Source: Photorhabdus akhurstii (GTDB taxonomy: Bacteria; Pseudomonadota; Gammaproteobacteria; Enterobacterales; Enterobacteriaceae). From it: DNA of 64,000 bases. Positions within the stretch are counted from its first letter, which is position 1, and each line of letters starts with the position of its first letter. Below are positions 62,101-64,000 of this stretch, in pieces. The position numbers were made by a program, and so were the translations under genes. Under the pieces are notes generated by a model. The model saw only the letters and a list, made by a program, of their open reading frames with translations, ran no database searches and had not been told where the DNA came from. The stretch is taken from contig NZ_RCWE01000017.1 of the NCBI RefSeq assembly GCF_018448925.1, forward strand, positions 1 to 64,000, in the 5' to 3' direction.

Positions 62101-64000
62101 GAATTCTTGGGCCGAAACGATCAGCAGGTTAAAATCCGTGGCTTCCGCGTTGAACTGGGGGAAATTGAAGCCCGGTTAGCAGAGCATCCAACGGTGCGTG
62201 AGGCGGCGGTGTTAACGCTAGGCGATGGGCCGGACAAGCGGCTGGTGGCCTATGTGGCGGCAAAAGCTCATGACGGGCTGGTGAACAGCTTACGTGCTTA
62301 TCTACAAGCTATTTTGCCTGACTATATGGTGCCGTCAGCCTTTGTGCGGCTGGATGCGTTTCCGCTAACGCCGAACGGTAAATTGGATCGTCGCGCACTA
62401 CCGGCGCCTGATAGTGAAGCCTTTGCCCGTCAGACTTACGAAGCGCCTCAGGGAGAAACAGAAATTGCGCTGGCGGCGATTTGGCGTGAATTACTGGGGA
62501 TTGAGCAGATAAGCCGGTATGACAGCTTTTTTGCTCTGGGTGGTCATTCGCTACTCGCGATACGGGTGGTTGAACGCCTGCGTCACTTGGGATTGACACT
62601 GACGGCGCGTGATCTGTTCCAGTTTCCGGTGCTGTCAGACCTGGCTCAAACATTGGGACAGCATCAGGCTGTGATAGTGCCGCCTAACGTTATTACGCCA
62701 ACAACCTCAGAGTTGACGCCGGCAATGTTGCCGCTGATTGATTTGACTCAGGCTGATATTGACCGCATCGTCGGGCGGGTGCCGGGTGGGATCGCTAATA
62801 TTCAGGATATCTACGCCCTATCGCCGTTGCAGGATGGTATTTTGTTCCACCATTTACTGGCAAACGAAGGTGATCCCTATCTGTTGACGGGGCAAATGGC
62901 TTTTGCTGATCGGGCGCTGTTGGATCGTTATCTGGCGGTGGTGCAACGGGTGGTTGATCGCCACGATATCTTACGTACCGCTTTTATCTGGCAAGGATTG
63001 TCAGTCCCAGCGCAAGTGGTCTGGCGTCAGGCCACTTTATCGGTGACTGAACTGGCGTTAAATCCAGTTGATGGCTTGGTCAGTGAACAGTTAATCCGGC
63101 ACTTTGATCCACGTCAGCATCGTCTCGACCTGAGCGAAGCGCCGTTATTGCGTTTTGCCGTGGCGCAGGAAACTGATGGCCGTTGGATTCTGCTGCAATT
63201 GTTGCATCACCTGATTGGCGACCATGAAACAATGGAAGTCATGCACCGCGAAGTCCAGGCATATCTGGCAGGTCAGGAGGAGAGCTTGCCGGTGCCGGTA
63301 CCTTTCCGCAATCTGGTGGCTCAGGCTCGGCTGGGGATGAGCCAGGAGGAACATACCCGCTTCTTTACCGAGATGTTGGCGGAGGTGGATGAACCGACGC
63401 TGCCGTTTGAGTTGACAGAGGTGCATCGTGATGGTTCACAGGTGACGGAATCTCACCGGATGTTGGCCCCAGAGTTGAATAGCCGTCTGCGCGGTCAAGC
63501 CCGGCGTTTGGGCGTCAGTTTGGCGGCGTTGTGTCATTTGGCTTGGGCACAAGTGTTGTCGCGCGCCAGCGGGCAGGAACAAGTCGTGTTTGGCACCGTA
63601 TTGTTTGGGCGTATGCAGGCAGCGGATGGCGCCGACAATGGTATGGGGCTGTTTATTAATACCTTGCCATTGCGGTTGGATATCGATGAAACCCCGGTAC
63701 GGGAGAGTGTACAGATTGCTCATACCCAACTCGCCGGATTACTGGCGCATGAGCATGCGTCACTGGCGCTGGCTCAGCGTTGCAGTGGGGTTTCCCGCGG
63801 TACGCCGCTCTTTAGCGCCCTGTTGAACTATCGGCATAATGCCTTATCGGCAACGTCAGATGAACTGATTGGCGGTATTGAATTCCTTGGCATACAGGAA
63901 CGAACCAACTACCCGTTAGTGCTGTCAGTGGAAGATTTTGGCGATGCACTGGGACTGACAGCTCAGGTAGTGCAACCGTTTGAGTCAGAACGGGTATGTG
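59131..64000 (+). CDS. NRPS with N-terminal formyltransferase starter (incomplete, runs off window)
   Basis: The first 1623 residues are visible with no stop. Order: F domain (~28-325), psiC (~330-570), A (~590-1110), T (Ser1140), then a C/E domain still open at the edge. The F domain keeps the methionyl-tRNA formyltransferase triad Asn125, His127 (FNYHNSPLPRYAG) and Asp163 (GGVDTGDI), with the same N-x-H and 38-residue spacing as E. coli Fmt. The A-domain code DAFWIGGTFK is the classic Val code, so it should start with N-formyl-Val, made on the carrier protein from a formyl-tetrahydrofolate donor. The C/E domain has HHLLANEGD and HHLIGDHET, so this Val should be turned to D. F-A starters are known from linear gramicidin (LgrA), and an N-terminal F domain from Photorhabdus kolossin synthetase. 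Its leader matches the other two NRPS genes. Confidence 0.92.
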   Translation, partial: MKGNIATAGNVLKDQALSQMSCENITHNTYDTSIPSRICVVVGGTTLAVFCAEQILAAGHTIQAVLPTDTVLQTWAAQQGIVCVNSVDALQEQITSQPVDWLFSIVNPIILPVALIEQIRGGAFNYHNSPLPRYAGSHATSWALLARETHYAISWHCIEGGVDTGDIAVQWPVSIEEQDNAFSLNLKCYQAAQEGFVELLKNLGRDALVTYPQDLSQRSFYAQSRRPDWGGYLCWEQSGEALSALVRALDFGENYLNPLGCPKLLLKQGPVQISWLQRLNTCSEGLPGTLISVEEDSWQVTTGSEDVRIGGFATLEGHLLSARELADISELRPGKQLPLLSSQQAQNVKDTLQTLAPSEPFWYKRLASLQPLQLPFEMIGKQAESLWGISPWQPPLPNAGEDPLQTLLQVFVIYLARLTQQTKFQIGWCVDEAKDKPNILTGLSSVVPMVVEVAFDKPWSMVTDWIDNELVRLARHRTFSRDLLSRSPSLRAIPALRTSRPWQIAVSMIQDDKSYDQSVSGELLTFQMNAQGGFRWIYDENRLSSEVILRMSEHLQVLASSKRMSGEIPVGQLNLLPEAERRLLLETWNATETAYPEALCIHQLFEQQVEKNPEATALIAGDKTFSYMELNTRANRLARQLIKQGVCPGDHVAFLLERSMELVVAQLAILKAGAVYVPIDPSVPDERKNWLISDCAAKLLLAGTQSDIPANLAVPLLCLSDETDAGCEEDHLNLDLPRSSTELAYIMYTSGSTGTPKGVLVPHRAVVRLVINNGYAEIGPDDRVAFAANPAFDASTFEVWAPLLNGGALVVVDHATLLTPQAFVQVLQIQRMTVLWLSVGLFNRLAAELSPVLPQIKLLIVGGDALDPHVIGQVLNAGPPQQLLNGYGPSEGTTFTATYRINAVASGATNIPIGRPVANTRIYLLDTYGQPVPLGVVGEIYIGGDGVACGYLNRPELTAERFLIDPFSDNPDARLYRTGDLARYLPDGNLEFLGRNDQQVKIRGFRVELGEIEARLAEHPTVREAAVLTLGDGPDKRLVAYVAAKAHDGLVNSLRAYLQAILPDYMVPSAFVRLDAFPLTPNGKLDRRALPAPDSEAFARQTYEAPQGETEIALAAIWRELLGIEQISRYDSFFALGGHSLLAIRVVERLRHLGLTLTARDLFQFPVLSDLAQTLGQHQAVIVPPNVITPTTSELTPAMLPLIDLTQADIDRIVGRVPGGIANIQDIYALSPLQDGILFHHLLANEGDPYLLTGQMAFADRALLDRYLAVVQRVVDRHDILRTAFIWQGLSVPAQVVWRQATLSVTELALNPVDGLVSEQLIRHFDPRQHRLDLSEAPLLRFAVAQETDGRWILLQLLHHLIGDHETMEVMHREVQAYLAGQEESLPVPVPFRNLVAQARLGMSQEEHTRFFTEMLAEVDEPTLPFELTEVHRDGSQVTESHRMLAPELNSRLRGQARRLGVSLAALCHLAWAQVLSRASGQEQVVFGTVLFGRMQAADGADNGMGLFINTLPLRLDIDETPVRESVQIAHTQLAGLLAHEHASLALAQRCSGVSRGTPLFSALLNYRHNALSATSDELIGGIEFLGIQERTNYPLVLSVEDFGDALGLTAQVVQPFESERVC
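59212..60105 (+). other. Formyltransferase (F) domain inserted in the NRPS N-terminal linker
   Basis: The start MKGNIATAGN...LSQMSCENIT matches the N-terminus of the other two NRPS proteins. About 310 F-domain residues then intervene before the shared sequence resumes at QAQNVKDTLQTLAPSEPFW. The C-terminal Fmt-like subdomain (GTLISVEEDSWQVTTG and following) is present, so the domain looks complete. Confidence 0.85.

Noticed and set aside
17900-63900. Many 60-160 codon minus-strand frames across the NRPS genes
   Set aside because: The same Pro/His/Arg-rich frames recur at the same place in each module, as expected for antisense reading of repeated coding DNA.
17632-64000. The three NRPS proteins as one collinear assembly line
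   Set aside because: Genes one and two each end in an intact thioesterase, gene three begins with its own formylating starter, no docking domains are seen, and terminators separate the genes.

Overview
The window looks like an accessory (secondary-metabolite and toxin) region of an insect-pathogenic enterobacterium of the Photorhabdus/Xenorhabdus group. This is inferred from content, not from a search: giant NRPS genes built from dual condensation/epimerisation (C/E) domains, a MARTX-like large toxin with an atypical type I exporter, orphan Rhs-type toxin tips with immunity genes, and AT-rich intergenic DNA around more GC-rich coding DNA. I see no tRNA, rRNA, CRISPR array or intact insertion sequence.

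Layout. (1) 1-2.8 kb, plus strand: a graveyard of polymorphic-toxin tips. It holds a DUF2380/HNH-like nuclease fragment with an immunity-like gene, a broken 23-codon stub with a DUF6966-like gene, and an Rhs 'DPFGLA' tail fused to a DNA/RNA non-specific endonuclease fragment with its NTF2-like immunity gene. Two hairpin terminators with related stems close these units. A small DUF7706-like gene lies on the minus strand. (2) 2.9-15.9 kb, minus strand: a four-gene operon read rtxB-like ABC exporter > HlyD-family adaptor > rtxE-like ABC exporter > 2388-aa toxin. The toxin carries a HopA1-like region, a C58 (YopT-type) cysteine protease with Cys791/His881/Asp900, and a TcdA/TcdB-type pore-forming region. 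Two ABC proteins with one adaptor is the hallmark of MARTX secretion. No acyltransferase and no TolC gene are present. (3) 16.0-64.0 kb, plus strand: a tandem family of NRPS genes. A collapsed pseudogene (16341-16755) is followed by a 7-module enzyme (7591 aa), a 5-module enzyme (5456 aa), and the first part of a third enzyme that begins with a formyltransferase domain and runs off the window.

The NRPS genes are paralogues that share a ~240-280 bp 5' leader, a truncated N-terminal condensation-domain remnant and internal modules. The pseudogene and the two complete genes also share a thioesterase end and a 3' hairpin terminator. Every condensation domain seen carries the extended HHxxxxGD motif of dual C/E domains, so all residues except the last should be D-configured. 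Both complete enzymes have their own thioesterase and the third has its own initiation domain, so each gene should make its own short peptide. Specificity-code reading from the sequence suggests Thr-x-Ala-Val-Ala-x-Lys for the first, basic-Val-basic-Val-x for the second, and N-formyl-Val as the start of the third. Near-identical DNA tracts between modules and genes, and abrupt specificity-core swaps inside otherwise matching domains, suggest that the locus evolves by duplication and gene conversion.
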